Source: Flavipsychrobacter stenotrophus
GTDB taxonomy: Bacteria > Bacteroidota > Bacteroidia > Chitinophagales > Chitinophagaceae
Assembly (NCBI RefSeq): GCF_002954265.1
Contig: NZ_PPSL01000007.1
Coordinates: 1 to 64,000 of the forward strand
Direction of reading: 5' to 3'
Length of the DNA stretch: 64,000 nucleotides
The notes below the pieces were generated by a model, which was not told where the DNA came from, did no database searches, and saw only the letters and a list, made by a program, of their open reading frames with translations. Shown piece by piece: positions 19,884 to 28,673 of the stretch; positions within the stretch are counted from its first letter, which is position 1; each line of letters begins with the position of its first letter. The translations under genes and the position numbers were made by a program.

Positions 19884-20324
19884 TCATTGAATGATAGTGT
19901 GCCATTCCGATTTAAAGTGAAATCGTTTCACCGCTTCTTCACCAAATATTTGCGACCACGCTAAAACATAGTATTCATAGGCCTTCCAGCCAATCCATTC
20001 TATTCCTGGCAATACCAAAGGATTGATAGGAATTTTATTTAGACTTCTTATCTCTTTATCATCAGTCAGACTTTCAAAATGGTTCTTTGAAAGTAGCAAA
20101 TAGTCATATGCCTTCTTAAAATCCACATTATTATACTTTTCATCACTAAATAAACAGACATTGAATAGTTCAATTCAATATCATTTGGAGACTTACGTAT
20201 GGCTTTATTGAGTTTCTTGGACGCCTTAGTATATTTTTTTTTCTATCAGCTTCAGGTATTTGTTTTGGCTAAAAGATATGTGGCTACTTTTGATCAGAGC
20301 CAACACAAGAATCAATTTGATGTA
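19884..20324 (-). pseudogene. Secreted repeat protein (TPR-like), frameshifted
   Basis: Joining three frames gives an export signal (YIKLILVLALIKSSHISFSQ), a helical stretch (TKASKKLNKAIRKSPNDIEL), then FSDEKYNNVDFKKAYDYLLL and a C-terminal part ending FKSEWHTIIQ. This resembles the N-terminal helical-repeat segments of secreted Bacteroidota proteins. One frameshift falls at a nine-T run (about 20234-20242) and another near 20155; no start codon is present. The last 128 bases are repeated at 45270-45397 at about 94% identity. It is probably a dead, truncated gene, although homopolymer sequencing error could explain one of the shifts. Confidence 0.55.
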
Positions 20325-20988
20325 GTTTATAGTGTGATTTGGAAACGGTAAGGGTAAAATTTCGAAAGGATTAAACGGAAAACAATCAAACTCGACGCAG
20401 AAAAGTAATAAATTAATCGAAAGTATTTTAAGCAGTATTTGATATCCAGCTAAATCACCTGTAAAGTTACTTTAAGAAATGGGAGTTTACGGGAGTAAAC
20501 GGCAGTTTACTCCCGTAAAATGAAGGACATTTCTTTACAAAAATTTGCCCCTAAATTGTTCATTAGATTTAAAGTAACTTTAAAAGTACTCATTAATCAA
20601 TTCACTATTGAAGTCATAGTTCTGCAAAGAATCGCATATCACATACCAACTATTCTACTTACAAATTTAGTTTTTTATTCCTCAATCTTATTGCCACGCC
20701 TTTACAGATTCATAAATACTGTATAAATCCTCATTATGGAAATTTGGCTAAAAAACATGCTATGTTCGAGTCTGGACGGGGGCTTTAGTTATTGTATGAA
20801 ATGAACTGAATTATACTCCAATGAACACTTATAGTCACTTCGGAGATTTTCAAAAAGACGGTAAATGTCCATATGAGTCCACAGTAATACAAAGCTGTTT
20901 AACGATTCTCTACGGTAGCTCTACGGCAAGATATTTTTGCACTTACAAATAATCCCAAATCCATTTCACAAAGCGACCATATTCCAAA
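20325..20988. other. Non-coding region with a nested palindrome
   Basis: About 660 bases with no convincing gene; a 68-codon plus-strand frame at 20520-20726 has no recognisable features and overlaps the palindrome listed separately. No promoter was identified for the minus-strand operon ending at 20989. Confidence 0.35.
20461..20582. repeat. Nested inverted repeat (strong hairpin)
   Basis: The core is a perfect 15-bp inverted repeat, TTTACGGGAGTAAAC at 20486-20500 and GTTTACTCCCGTAAA at 20505-20519, with a 4-base spacer. Around it, TTTAAGAAATG (left) is mirrored imperfectly by CATTTCTTTAC (right). Further out, TAAAGTTACTTTA at 20462 is mirrored by TAAAGTAACTTTA near 20570. It is too symmetric to be accidental. 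It lacks a T run directly after the core, so it is not a classic terminator. It may be a protein-binding site, a structured RNA or a mini-element. Confidence 0.6.
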
Positions 20989-21756
20989 TTAATCCTTTAT
21001 ACATCGAACAGAATACCCACTCTTATATGAACTATATAATTTAATATACGTTATAGAATTAAGAATCGGCGTCATTCTATACACTTTGGTGGTCATAATT
21101 TTCCGATCAACGTTCGAAGTCCAAAAAAAACATTGCCCTTTTGTACGCATGCCACCCAGTAAATAGGACGCAGGCAAAGCAGAAAAACCGCTTACGTTTG
21201 TGCCATTTCCGTCATCCTCCCATCCTGTTGTATCTTTCAACTTTTTACCAGCGATATTTTCCCCTCCTAAATATTCTATGAGCTCAAGCCACTCATCTTC
21301 AGTAGGAATGTGCCACCCTTTTGGTGCTAAACCTCTTGGATCTATTACCGCGCCGCCACTATAGATACATCCGAGTTGCTCAATATTCTCAGACTCCAAA
21401 TTAAGATTTGCCCAGGCTGACTTCATTTCAAAATTTGAGTCAACAAGCTTTCCATTCCAATCATTATCAGATTTTGCTTCGTTTATTGAGTCCCCGTTTC
21501 TAAACCTTGTCACATTTAAGTTTTCAGCCATCCAAATTTGATTTCCAATTTTCACAGATTTATATAAAACTCCATCAGCTTTCTTTGTTGGCTCCGCTTT
21601 TTTAATTTTCTCAATTGTCACCCCTTTTTTTGCTGTTGTTGCTTCGTTTCTTTTAGGTGAATTTACATGCTGCACCTGTGCACCGATGCAAAAATTGCAA
21701 AACAGTATTATTAAAAAAAAAGTTGCATTATTGCGTTTAGCATCTATTATTGTCAT
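20989..21756 (-). CDS. Exported FISUMP-domain protein
   Basis: Predicted exported protein of ~255 residues with an N-terminal export signal (NNATFFLIILFCNFCIGAQ). Residues ~65-255 form a FISUMP domain (Fibrobacter succinogenes major paralogous domain, a C-type-lectin-like fold). Hallmarks are IGNQIWMAENLN, GWHIPTEDEWLEL, GENIAGKKLKDTTGW, FSALPASY and the terminal GYSVRCIKD. FISUMP domains are common on Bacteroidota surfaces; their ligands are mostly unknown. It is the last gene of a minus-strand operon, 47 bases after the DUF1566-like gene, whose C-terminal domain has a related fold. ATG 21756 or GTG 21759 could be the start. Confidence 0.85.
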   Translation of the reverse strand: MTIIDAKRNNATFFLIILFCNFCIGAQVQHVNSPKRNEATTAKKGVTIEKIKKAEPTKKADGVLYKSVKIGNQIWMAENLNVTRFRNGDSINEAKSDNDWNGKLVDSNFEMKSAWANLNLESENIEQLGCIYSGGAVIDPRGLAPKGWHIPTEDEWLELIEYLGGENIAGKKLKDTTGWEDDGNGTNVSGFSALPASYLLGGMRTKGQCFFWTSNVDRKIMTTKVYRMTPILNSITYIKLYSSYKSGYSVRCIKD

Positions 21757-21803
21757 CACATCATAATATTTATTGAATTGAAAGGAAATTTGTCTTTACA
21801 TCC

Positions 21804-23207
21804 TTAAAAAGAACGAACTGCCCGAGTACTACAGTTGCATATGTCAAAACGAATTTTAAATGATTCGCCATTGTCAAAATCGATAGCTGTATGATTATTC
21901 GCGCTCCAATAACCCAAATGAACCAGATTAGCATCCATTATGGGAATTCCTATTGCAACATGTTGACTATTTTTCTTTGTTATTGTGTTAAAACCACCAA
22001 TGTCATCTTTCCCCAAATTTTGATACACAAGTTTCAATTCTTTAACAGATGGCAACCTCCAATCGTGGTACCCACCCATTCCAAGTTCATCGCACTCCTT
22101 TTTTGCAACGTCCCATTTCATTGCCGGATCAATATCTGTGATAGCTGCAACTAAACCATGCCCGTTTTCCTCGTAAATAACAACCCCTCCGTTTTTTATA
22201 AGGGAGTGTATACCTCTGGGCTTAACAACGTATCCGCTTATATGCTCAATTTGTTGAAGCGTTTTAGGATCGTCCCACATAAATGTCGCGGCTTTTTGTC
22301 CTGAGGCTAATAACGTAATACTCCCTGGGTGAGCAACCTTATAAAAGTGAATTTCTCCATTTCCATAAGTCTCAACGTCCGAGACAACCTTAAAAGACCT
22401 TATATACCCCTCTATACAATAATTAAAATTTGTCAGTGCTAGAGATGACGCAAGTGTCCTTAAGTAAATTTTTTTGCTCTGTCCTTTATACGTTATTTCA
22501 TATTGAAAATATAGCTTCTTAAGCTCTGCATATGTCTGCACTTCTTCTCTCGTTAAGCTTATTGCCTTTAATGTTTTAAAAAGATATTCTGAGCAGACAT
22601 CAATATTCTTATTCGTAGTTGCAGTCACAACTATTGGTATGTTCCAGTTTTTACCTTCTTTGTCTATAATACTCGATGCCTTGGATTCACTTGTTTTAAT
22701 TTCATAGTCGTAAGCCGTTTGCATGGGTTCATGTAGCAACATTAATAGATCAACAATAGATTTGAATTCACCTTGTTCATTTAGAAGTTGCTGTTTTATA
22801 TTCATCGCAAAAACTGCTCCATTAAATTCAACGGCAATCCCCTTCGCCTGCACAAAACTAGATAGCTTACTTACAGAAACAACAGCTTTTAGCATCACAC
22901 CCCAGGTACCATCTGGCAACTGAGAAGCATTCAACACATCGAACGATTGTATGTTGCCGCTGGCAACAGAACTGATTTGATCCGCTACTACCTTATCGTT
23001 TAATATCTCCGTTTTCGACGATATAAATGCACCAAATGTCTGCTCTATTGCAGACCGAAGAGCCGATTGTTTTGCCTCATCTTGTGTTTTACCGCTGCCG
23101 CTCACGGTAAGGGTTACCACTTTATCTTTTTCCTGCGCCAGTGCACACGAAAAGGTCGTTAGGATCAATAATAATGCGAGGGAGGCTCTTTTCAGACGAA
23201 AAATCAT
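21804..23207 (-). CDS. Exported protein with C-terminal DUF1566/Lcl-like domain
   Basis: Predicted 467-residue exported protein. Residues 1-24 are a signal peptide (ALLLILTTFSCALAQ). Residues ~28-140 contain the segment VSGSGKTQDEAKQSALRSAI and further helix-strand elements, an N-terminal module reminiscent of LPP20/FlgT-like envelope domains (inference). The C-terminal ~130 residues carry GMGGYHDWRLPSVKELK, YWSANNH and CNCSTRAVRSF, matching the DUF1566/Lcl C-terminal lectin-like fold. It sits between the FISUMP gene and a two-fold repeat protein in one operon. The paired lectin-like folds suggest surface ligand binding or assembly roles; no catalytic residue set was recognised. Confidence 0.75.
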   Translation of the reverse strand: MIFRLKRASLALLLILTTFSCALAQEKDKVVTLTVSGSGKTQDEAKQSALRSAIEQTFGAFISSKTEILNDKVVADQISSVASGNIQSFDVLNASQLPDGTWGVMLKAVVSVSKLSSFVQAKGIAVEFNGAVFAMNIKQQLLNEQGEFKSIVDLLMLLHEPMQTAYDYEIKTSESKASSIIDKEGKNWNIPIVVTATTNKNIDVCSEYLFKTLKAISLTREEVQTYAELKKLYFQYEITYKGQSKKIYLRTLASSLALTNFNYCIEGYIRSFKVVSDVETYGNGEIHFYKVAHPGSITLLASGQKAATFMWDDPKTLQQIEHISGYVVKPRGIHSLIKNGGVVIYEENGHGLVAAITDIDPAMKWDVAKKECDELGMGGYHDWRLPSVKELKLVYQNLGKDDIGGFNTITKKNSQHVAIGIPIMDANLVHLGYWSANNHTAIDFDNGESFKIRFDICNCSTRAVRSF

Positions 23208-23246
23208 ATCATAAACTTGCTTTAGTGTGTATGTAAAAACGGCCAG

Positions 23247-23981
23247 CTATTTTTTTAGCTCTTTATAAAAAAAATATACCTTTTTGCTATCGAGGTCAAA
23301 TTTCACGAGGTTTTCCAATCCATCAACAAACCCCATAGATTGTTCCCTGATCATTTCAGATGCATTGTCTTTCTTGCGTCCACTTGTGGTAATGATCATA
23401 TCTGAGCTTATAGTTGACCCGTTGAAAAAAATACTCGCCTGAGATTTTGCTTTTATTTGAGCTACTCTATCCATCATAGCCGCAGATGCATATTTCTTAT
23501 TCTCCAGGGTTACTCCCGAGATTAAATAACTGGAATTGGGGGTAGTAATTAGCTTTGCTCCATCAAACGGCTGCTGCTTATAAGTAATTACAACAAATTC
23601 AGAGAGGGGCTGACATAAAAATAAAAACGTTGTTTTTTTCTTCCCCTGGTCGGGCATTGCAACAAGCATCTCCAATTTTATACATGGCTCTGCAAAAGTA
23701 CTCCTGGCCGATTCCTCGGCTTTGTGTTCTGCAGTAGTAAGTTGTTTTTCGGAAGATGGCTCCTTACTTTCATCTGGCAGGGTAATGGCAACCACATAAT
23801 ATTTTCTGTCCTCGCCTTCTATTAATTTTGCACCTTCAAAAGAGGAAGCCAGATACATTCTCTTAACATAGTTGGTCACTACAACCTTTTCATCATTAAA
23901 TGACTGAGAATAGCAATGAATATTGACGAACAGTAAACAAATTATTACTAGAAAACGTGCGGTCATTTTATTTTGTTTCAT
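23247..23981 (-). CDS. Exported protein with an internal two-fold repeat
   Basis: A 244-residue exported protein of unknown function. The start was set at ATG 23981, since the longer frame begins at a TTG and would overlap the upstream gene; the ATG leaves a gap of two bases and gives a good signal peptide (FLVIICLLFVNIHCYSQ). The mature part holds two similar segments, SSFEGAKLIEGEDRKYYV and PFDGAKLITTPNSSYLI, suggesting an internal duplication. A later helix, QIKAKSQASIFFNGS, resembles segments of LPP20-like envelope proteins, but that is weak. The tight spacing with its neighbours indicates one transcript and probably one complex or pathway. Confidence 0.65.
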   Translation of the reverse strand: MKQNKMTARFLVIICLLFVNIHCYSQSFNDEKVVVTNYVKRMYLASSFEGAKLIEGEDRKYYVVAITLPDESKEPSSEKQLTTAEHKAEESARSTFAEPCIKLEMLVAMPDQGKKKTTFLFLCQPLSEFVVITYKQQPFDGAKLITTPNSSYLISGVTLENKKYASAAMMDRVAQIKAKSQASIFFNGSTISSDMIITTSGRKKDNASEMIREQSMGFVDGLENLVKFDLDSKKVYFFYKELKK

Positions 23982-23983
23982 GC

Positions 23984-24940
23984 TTATTTCCAATAAATAT
24001 TGTTGTAAACTTTCGTACCGGGCTGCCTGTTGAAATAAGCTACAGCTATATTTTCGTACGCAATAATTTGTTCTTTTTCCAACGATAATTCTTCAACATG
24101 ATTCTTTTGGGCAAGTAGTTTTTTCTCTCTCTCGTCTACTGTTGTCTTTTTCAGTATTTTTTCAGAAAAGGCCCTAACCTCATTAAAGCAGGAGGAAGAC
24201 GGGCTTATTGAAGATAAATTCTCCTCAATAAGCAAAGCTGTTTCTTGATTAGGACTTGCTGCCCATTTATTCTTTGCTTCCTGCAACTTTTGCTTACAAT
24301 CAAAATCTATCTTCGACTTATAAACTGCTGGCAGCTTTTTAGCGGCTTTTATATAACACTCTTTACAAACATCGGGTATGAGTACCAACGTGTAAATTGC
24401 AGCGTCATACTTTTCTTGTTTTGCAAGCCCTTCAGCTTCTTTAATAATGAATTCGCATTGCGAATTGAAATAGGAAATTATCTTGTTCTTCCCTTCTTCC
24501 ATCAAAACTGCTATCTCTTTGCTTTGATTATTCAGGTTTATTATGGCGTCAATGAATGCTTTGTCCTCATTGGTTCCCACCCCTTTGGTCTTAATGGTTA
24601 TATCAGAAAAACGCATGGCTGTATATGCATCGCCGATAGAAATGGTGATTTCCAGATTTTGGGCCAGCATTTGTGGTGGACCGGAAATGAAATCCTTAGT
24701 ACCCACATTTACATTTGCTGTTATGACAAATCTGGGGTTTATGGAATTTCCCCCAACACCATAGTGGGTGGCTATTTGTGTCAATTTATCTTCCAGCATT
24801 TTTTTCGCTTCCTTGGGTATCGATATATTTGCAGGCAGATATGTATTTAAAACTATCCGGTTAAATCCATTTGATTTTGTTTGTCCATTGCTTACGCCAC
24901 ATGCCAATACAAGTACCAAGATTGATATAATTTTTTTCAT
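23984..24940 (-). CDS. Exported protein of the DUF6175 operon, 318 aa
   Basis: Begins MKKIISILVLVLACGVSNGQ, an export signal that could also be a lipobox (LVLAC, Cys14). The N-terminal half has alternating strands and a conserved-looking segment (PRFVITANVNVGTKDF). The region after residue ~150 is helical, with TPR-like helices (AKQEKYDAAIYTLVLIPDVC) and a charged coiled stretch near the C-terminus. I cannot name the family. It lies two bases upstream of the two-fold repeat gene and five bases downstream of the DUF6175 gene. It is probably a periplasmic or outer-membrane-attached partner of those proteins. Confidence 0.65.
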   Translation of the reverse strand: MKKIISILVLVLACGVSNGQTKSNGFNRIVLNTYLPANISIPKEAKKMLEDKLTQIATHYGVGGNSINPRFVITANVNVGTKDFISGPPQMLAQNLEITISIGDAYTAMRFSDITIKTKGVGTNEDKAFIDAIINLNNQSKEIAVLMEEGKNKIISYFNSQCEFIIKEAEGLAKQEKYDAAIYTLVLIPDVCKECYIKAAKKLPAVYKSKIDFDCKQKLQEAKNKWAASPNQETALLIEENLSSISPSSSCFNEVRAFSEKILKKTTVDEREKKLLAQKNHVEELSLEKEQIIAYENIAVAYFNRQPGTKVYNNIYWK

Positions 24941-24945
24941 TGCTA

Positions 24946-25902
24946 TTATTTTTCACCCAGCACCAGAATTGCTTCTCCCAGCCCGCGTGTCATTAATTTC
25001 ACTTCAAAATTAAAAGGAGCCGCCTTTAAATATTTTTGCAGTCCTTTTGCAAATTGCCGCGCATCAAGCGCATTATTATTGGAATCGAATAATGGAATAC
25101 GAACCTGGTCAAAGCGAATATTATTTTCAGTGGCGTCACTAGTGCTAAATCTGCCCTTCGTGGTGTTTAGTGCCATCCATTTATTAATGTAGTCTGTTAT
25201 TTCCTCTCCATTTACCTCTGTTGACAGATTCTTATCCCAGCTCTTCCATCTTTTTACAGTTACAATAACTTCCCTGCCATTACTAAACATGTCATCAAAA
25301 TGTTTTTGTAATTGAGCTGCAAAAGGGTCGATATTAGCTAACACCGCTTTTTGTAAAAGCTCTGGAACTAAATCAGTGGTGTTAGGCGATCCAATACCTG
25401 TTGATGATGCTATCCTTTTACTGGTAAACGCATCAAAAGCTTCCAGAGTAAATGAAACAGAATTTCCTTTGTCGGTTTTGTTGATCTTCCACCATATTTG
25501 AATAATAATGTCTGCCTTTGCCTTGTTTTTTAGTTTATCCAGTGGGCTTTCCGAAATTGAAGAAGCTGAGGTTGTACTACTCGTCATATTGTCCTCTGCA
25601 CTTCTTGCCTCTATTGCTTTCAGTTCTTGCTCTGCATCTTTAAGGGGGAAACCGCGCTCAATCATGAGTGAACCAATTTTACTTATAACCTGGTTGATTT
25701 CCGCGTCTTCCTGAAATACCTGTTTATAATTGGGTACCTTTTGCTTGGTGCCTTGATTATCAAATTCGGTCATAAAATACCGCTGCTCACACCAGTTGTC
25801 ACTGGGGAGGATCATTAAGGTTGGCTTTTTTGCCTGCCCGATACAGGTAACCGAATTACCTAGAGCCAAAAGTATTGCAACAATTAAGTAAGTGCTTTTC
25901 AC
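24946..25902 (-). CDS. DUF6175-family exported protein
   Basis: A 318-residue exported protein beginning with GTG at 25902; an export signal precedes GQAKKPTLMILPSDNWC. The segments PTLMILPSDNWCEQRYF, NYKQVFQEDAEI and MIERGFPLKDAEQELK are characteristic of the DUF6175 family of Bacteroidota. A later strand, KADIIIQIWWKI, recalls CsgG/LpoB-like envelope proteins, in which a sensor or assembly fold is linked to the outer membrane (inference). It is tightly packed in an operon, two bases after the 161-residue gene and five before the next. No catalytic motif is seen. The function of DUF6175 is not established as far as I know. Confidence 0.75.
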   Translation of the reverse strand: MKSTYLIVAILLALGNSVTCIGQAKKPTLMILPSDNWCEQRYFMTEFDNQGTKQKVPNYKQVFQEDAEINQVISKIGSLMIERGFPLKDAEQELKAIEARSAEDNMTSSTTSASSISESPLDKLKNKAKADIIIQIWWKINKTDKGNSVSFTLEAFDAFTSKRIASSTGIGSPNTTDLVPELLQKAVLANIDPFAAQLQKHFDDMFSNGREVIVTVKRWKSWDKNLSTEVNGEEITDYINKWMALNTTKGRFSTSDATENNIRFDQVRIPLFDSNNNALDARQFAKGLQKYLKAAPFNFEVKLMTRGLGEAILVLGEK

Positions 25903-25904
25903 AA

Positions 25905-26390
25905 TTAAAATCCTTGATTTAAAGGTTTAATAATATTATTCTCTTCCAGGTATTTTCTCAATTCACCCTTGGAGACTGAAACCTGATAGACCTTCCAGCT
26001 CTTATTCTCAACATGCGACGGAACTGTTGTCTCAGTAGCCGCACTTCTGGTAAACATTACCCATTTCCCATTTCTGGAAAAAAAGGCTTCTTCTATGCTT
26101 TTGAATTTTTCCTGTTCATCTGCTGTTTTGAGTATTGGTGGTTGAGTAGGACAACCATTGCTTCCGGCAACTCCGGAATACAGAACGGCGTTAACGGCAT
26201 CTTTGCGTGCTTTCACGGCTTTATACAAGGACCGCTTTTGGGTATCCCATATTTTAATCGTCAGATAACCATCTGACTCAAGTGAAACACATTCAGTTTG
26301 ATAATTTCTGTCGTTGGGGAGAAATGATAGCAACCCTAAACTGAAGACAAACAATAAGCAGATTTTTATCGTGCTTGATTTAATTTTCAT
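25905..26390 (-). CDS. Exported protein, 161 aa, first structural gene of the operon
   Basis: ATG at 26390 and an N-terminal hydrophobic signal (ICLLFVFSLGLLSF) indicate export. The mature part contains YLTIKIWDTQKRSLYKA, then a helix KARKDAVNAVLYSGV followed by a glycine-rich GSNGC, and ends in a charged helix KYLEENNI. The AxxxA-DAV-L-GV helix is reminiscent of other short envelope proteins coded beside DUF6175, but I cannot assign a name. It is separated from the HTH-like gene by 64 bases and overlaps almost directly with the next gene (2-base gap). Confidence 0.6.
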   Translation of the reverse strand: MKIKSSTIKICLLFVFSLGLLSFLPNDRNYQTECVSLESDGYLTIKIWDTQKRSLYKAVKARKDAVNAVLYSGVAGSNGCPTQPPILKTADEQEKFKSIEEAFFSRNGKWVMFTRSAATETTVPSHVENKSWKVYQVSVSKGELRKYLEENNIIKPLNQGF

Positions 26391-26454
26391 AATAATTTAC
26401 ATTTTAGAACAAACTATTTGCTGAGGCTAGCTTCAAACTATATCCTCATTCCTT

Positions 26455-26916
26455 TTACTTCCAATGCAGATTCATGTCTACTATTGTCAATATATCGTCC
26501 TTAACCATGGTGCTTTTATCTGATTCCAATACCTGGAAGTCATTGTTCCCTAAATATTTGACTTTTACCTTGCTCCCCGGGCCATACTTAAAAGAAATAA
26601 CCTGCTCAAGATTCAACCCCGATATCGTCATAGTTTCCATTATCTCTATATTAGAATTATCGATCAGTCTATTATCTTTAGACGCGTCCTCCCAACAATT
26701 ATATCCTGTATATTGCGCAATCAGATCTAGGGTAAATTTCCGCGGATGGGTAGGCCCTTGTTTAGCCATACCAAATATCCGCACCAATGTGGCAGGGCTG
26801 ATTTTTTCATTGCAATAATTACTGATTGATAGAGCTAGTGCGTCACAGTCTTTGGGATACCTTATTGATTTTCCAAAACGTACTTCTATTCTTTTCTTGA
26901 TAGAGTCAGGTATCAT
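26455..26916 (-). CDS. HTH-like protein, possible regulator of the operon
   Basis: A soluble 153-residue protein. Its N-terminal ~75 residues have the layout of a helix-turn-helix seen in many Bacteroidota proteins: a helix with ALALSISNYCNEK, then ISPATLVRIFGM, then RKFTLDLIAQYTGY. The C-terminal half is beta-rich (EQVISFKYGPGSKVKVKYLG), possibly a small ligand-binding or oligomerisation module. It lies directly upstream of the six-gene exported-protein operon, in the same orientation with a 64-base gap. Autoregulation of the operon is a reasonable inference, but DNA binding is not shown by the sequence alone. Confidence 0.55.
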   Translation of the reverse strand: MIPDSIKKRIEVRFGKSIRYPKDCDALALSISNYCNEKISPATLVRIFGMAKQGPTHPRKFTLDLIAQYTGYNCWEDASKDNRLIDNSNIEIMETMTISGLNLEQVISFKYGPGSKVKVKYLGNNDFQVLESDKSTMVKDDILTIVDMNLHWK

Positions 26917-27034
26917 AGTTTACTTTCAAGCGCCAAAGTAGCGAAATCTATTTACGAAACTGCGGAGTGCAGTAAATGGAGGAAATGATTGACTTGCAGC
27001 AACTGATAAATATTTATTTTAGGGAATTTACAAC

Positions 27035-27042
27035 TATTTTTG
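27035..27042 (+). promoter_or_regulatory. Candidate Bacteroidota -7 promoter element
   Basis: TATTTTTG fits the TAnnTTTG element of the Bacteroidota primary sigma factor and lies 20 bases before the ATG at 27063. The -33 TTG element is weak. Confidence 0.35.
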
Positions 27043-27062
27043 TTTCATATTAAATTATCATT

Positions 27063-28673
27063 ATGATAAATAAATTTATTACATGTGCGGTCCTGATTAT
27101 CATATTAATTTGCGGGAGTTACAGTTGTAAAAAAAACTATACTGGTATATATTTAATTTCCGACAGTGTGCGATATAAACAGTATCAAATTGCTACGTTG
27201 ACACTCAGCGGAACAACGTTTAAAAAAAATACATATGAGGCCCGACTTAATGGTCAAATAATAGAGCTGTCGGCTATTGGTAACCAACTCGTTTTTATTA
27301 CGCCTACGTTAACACCTGGGGCATATAGTTTGCAGACAAACATTGATGAAAGAGTATTTACCGTGGCAATAAATATAGATTCTACAGTTTTAGACAAGAG
27401 CCCTAATGAAATTATTGCAAACGTTTTTGACAGCTGTTTTTATCGTAACAGTTGCCTTGACAGTCTTACGCAACTCAATAACGGATTATTAAACGTAGAT
27501 ACTGAAAATGCTGTTCATGATGGTATGTTACTCAAGCAGCAGTTAGCAAGAACATTAGCCACATTCGACTCTGCGACAACTTCGGAGAAACTTATAGTTG
27601 CGAAATTTATCCAAGCCAACCCCGATTTCTTCATGCCTTTGGCTGATGTTATTTCGTATGCTGACACAAATACTCTCCACCGGACAACAGACGAGGAGGA
27701 TATGGAGGTGGTATTTAGAAATGATATGACGTTTTTTAAGCGAAGATTGCGAACTGATTTGGCATTAACATTCGTAGGTGGAGTTATATTTCGTATTCCT
27801 AGCGCAGGTATAAACCAAATAATAGGAGGTCTGTTAGGCGTTTCGGGGGTATACAGGTTGTACAACGATCTCATATGGAGTCAATTGGTTTTTTCAAAGC
27901 CATTTGTCCAAACGGCATTAGATGTAATTGGAGCACACAAAACTACCTCGACTTCGATTACTTTCGGCAATAACCAATCTTATGTTCTCGACATAAACGG
28001 AAACTACAGAAATATATGTAACCAAGACGTAAACTCCGCCGACCCATTACTCATCGATTTGAATTCGGTTATGAAAGAATTTAAAAAAACGTGGGATGTT
28101 GTCAGTTTATTTCTCCCAGAAAAATTAAACAGTGTGCCGCCACAATTTGAAAGTGCTGTAGCGGTCAGATCTAAACAGTTAAAGGTGAACGCAAGATACC
28201 TTTCGATAGATAACATTTCCAATTTTTGGGTATCGTGCATAACCGACAATGTCAATGGAGAGTTGAAGGTCAAGTTTAATACATCATCAACTACTAATGA
28301 AGATTTTTCCTATAATGTGACATATAACAATCTTAACGGCAATTCAAACACACAAACGTTTAATGCGAAGGTGAGTACAAAAAAATATAATTTGGTTGGC
28401 ACCTGGATTTCCCAAGACGAAAACTTATGCCCCGGACTTGCCGGAATGATTGTCGCTTATAACGGTATTCAAGGTACTATAGTGTCTGGATCATCAGCCG
28501 CTTGTAGCCTCTATCCAGGAAATCAAATGTGGACTAACTATGATTCAATAAACTATAAAATGGACATACTTACCTCTGGATGGTCTGGTGGAACATATGA
28601 AAAATGGGATATTAGTTTTATAGACTCCACTAATATTATACTTGGAAATACAGTTCGGTATATCAGACAATGA
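27063..28673 (+). CDS. Lipoprotein, 536 aa, coupled to a DUF5723 protein
   Basis: Predicted lipoprotein with a hydrophobic signal followed by a lipobox (GSYSC, Cys22). The first ~100 residues are beta-rich (TLTLSGTTFKKN, then TPTLTPGAYSL), like an Ig-type or IPT-like domain. The middle (~110-260) is helical with acidic turns, and one hydrophobic patch around residue 240 (TFVGGVIFRIPSAG) may be amphipathic. The C-terminus is again beta-rich. The family is not recognised. Its stop overlaps the next start by four bases (ATGA), so it is translationally coupled to the DUF5723 outer-membrane protein and probably works with it at the outer membrane. Confidence 0.65.
   Translation: MINKFITCAVLIIILICGSYSCKKNYTGIYLISDSVRYKQYQIATLTLSGTTFKKNTYEARLNGQIIELSAIGNQLVFITPTLTPGAYSLQTNIDERVFTVAINIDSTVLDKSPNEIIANVFDSCFYRNSCLDSLTQLNNGLLNVDTENAVHDGMLLKQQLARTLATFDSATTSEKLIVAKFIQANPDFFMPLADVISYADTNTLHRTTDEEDMEVVFRNDMTFFKRRLRTDLALTFVGGVIFRIPSAGINQIIGGLLGVSGVYRLYNDLIWSQLVFSKPFVQTALDVIGAHKTTSTSITFGNNQSYVLDINGNYRNICNQDVNSADPLLIDLNSVMKEFKKTWDVVSLFLPEKLNSVPPQFESAVAVRSKQLKVNARYLSIDNISNFWVSCITDNVNGELKVKFNTSSTTNEDFSYNVTYNNLNGNSNTQTFNAKVSTKKYNLVGTWISQDENLCPGLAGMIVAYNGIQGTIVSGSSAACSLYPGNQMWTNYDSINYKMDILTSGWSGGTYEKWDISFIDSTNIILGNTVRYIRQ

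Noticed and set aside
20520-20726. 68-codon plus-strand frame after the palindrome
   Set aside because: No start context or family, and it overlaps the inverted repeat; random open frames of this length are expected in AT-rich DNA.
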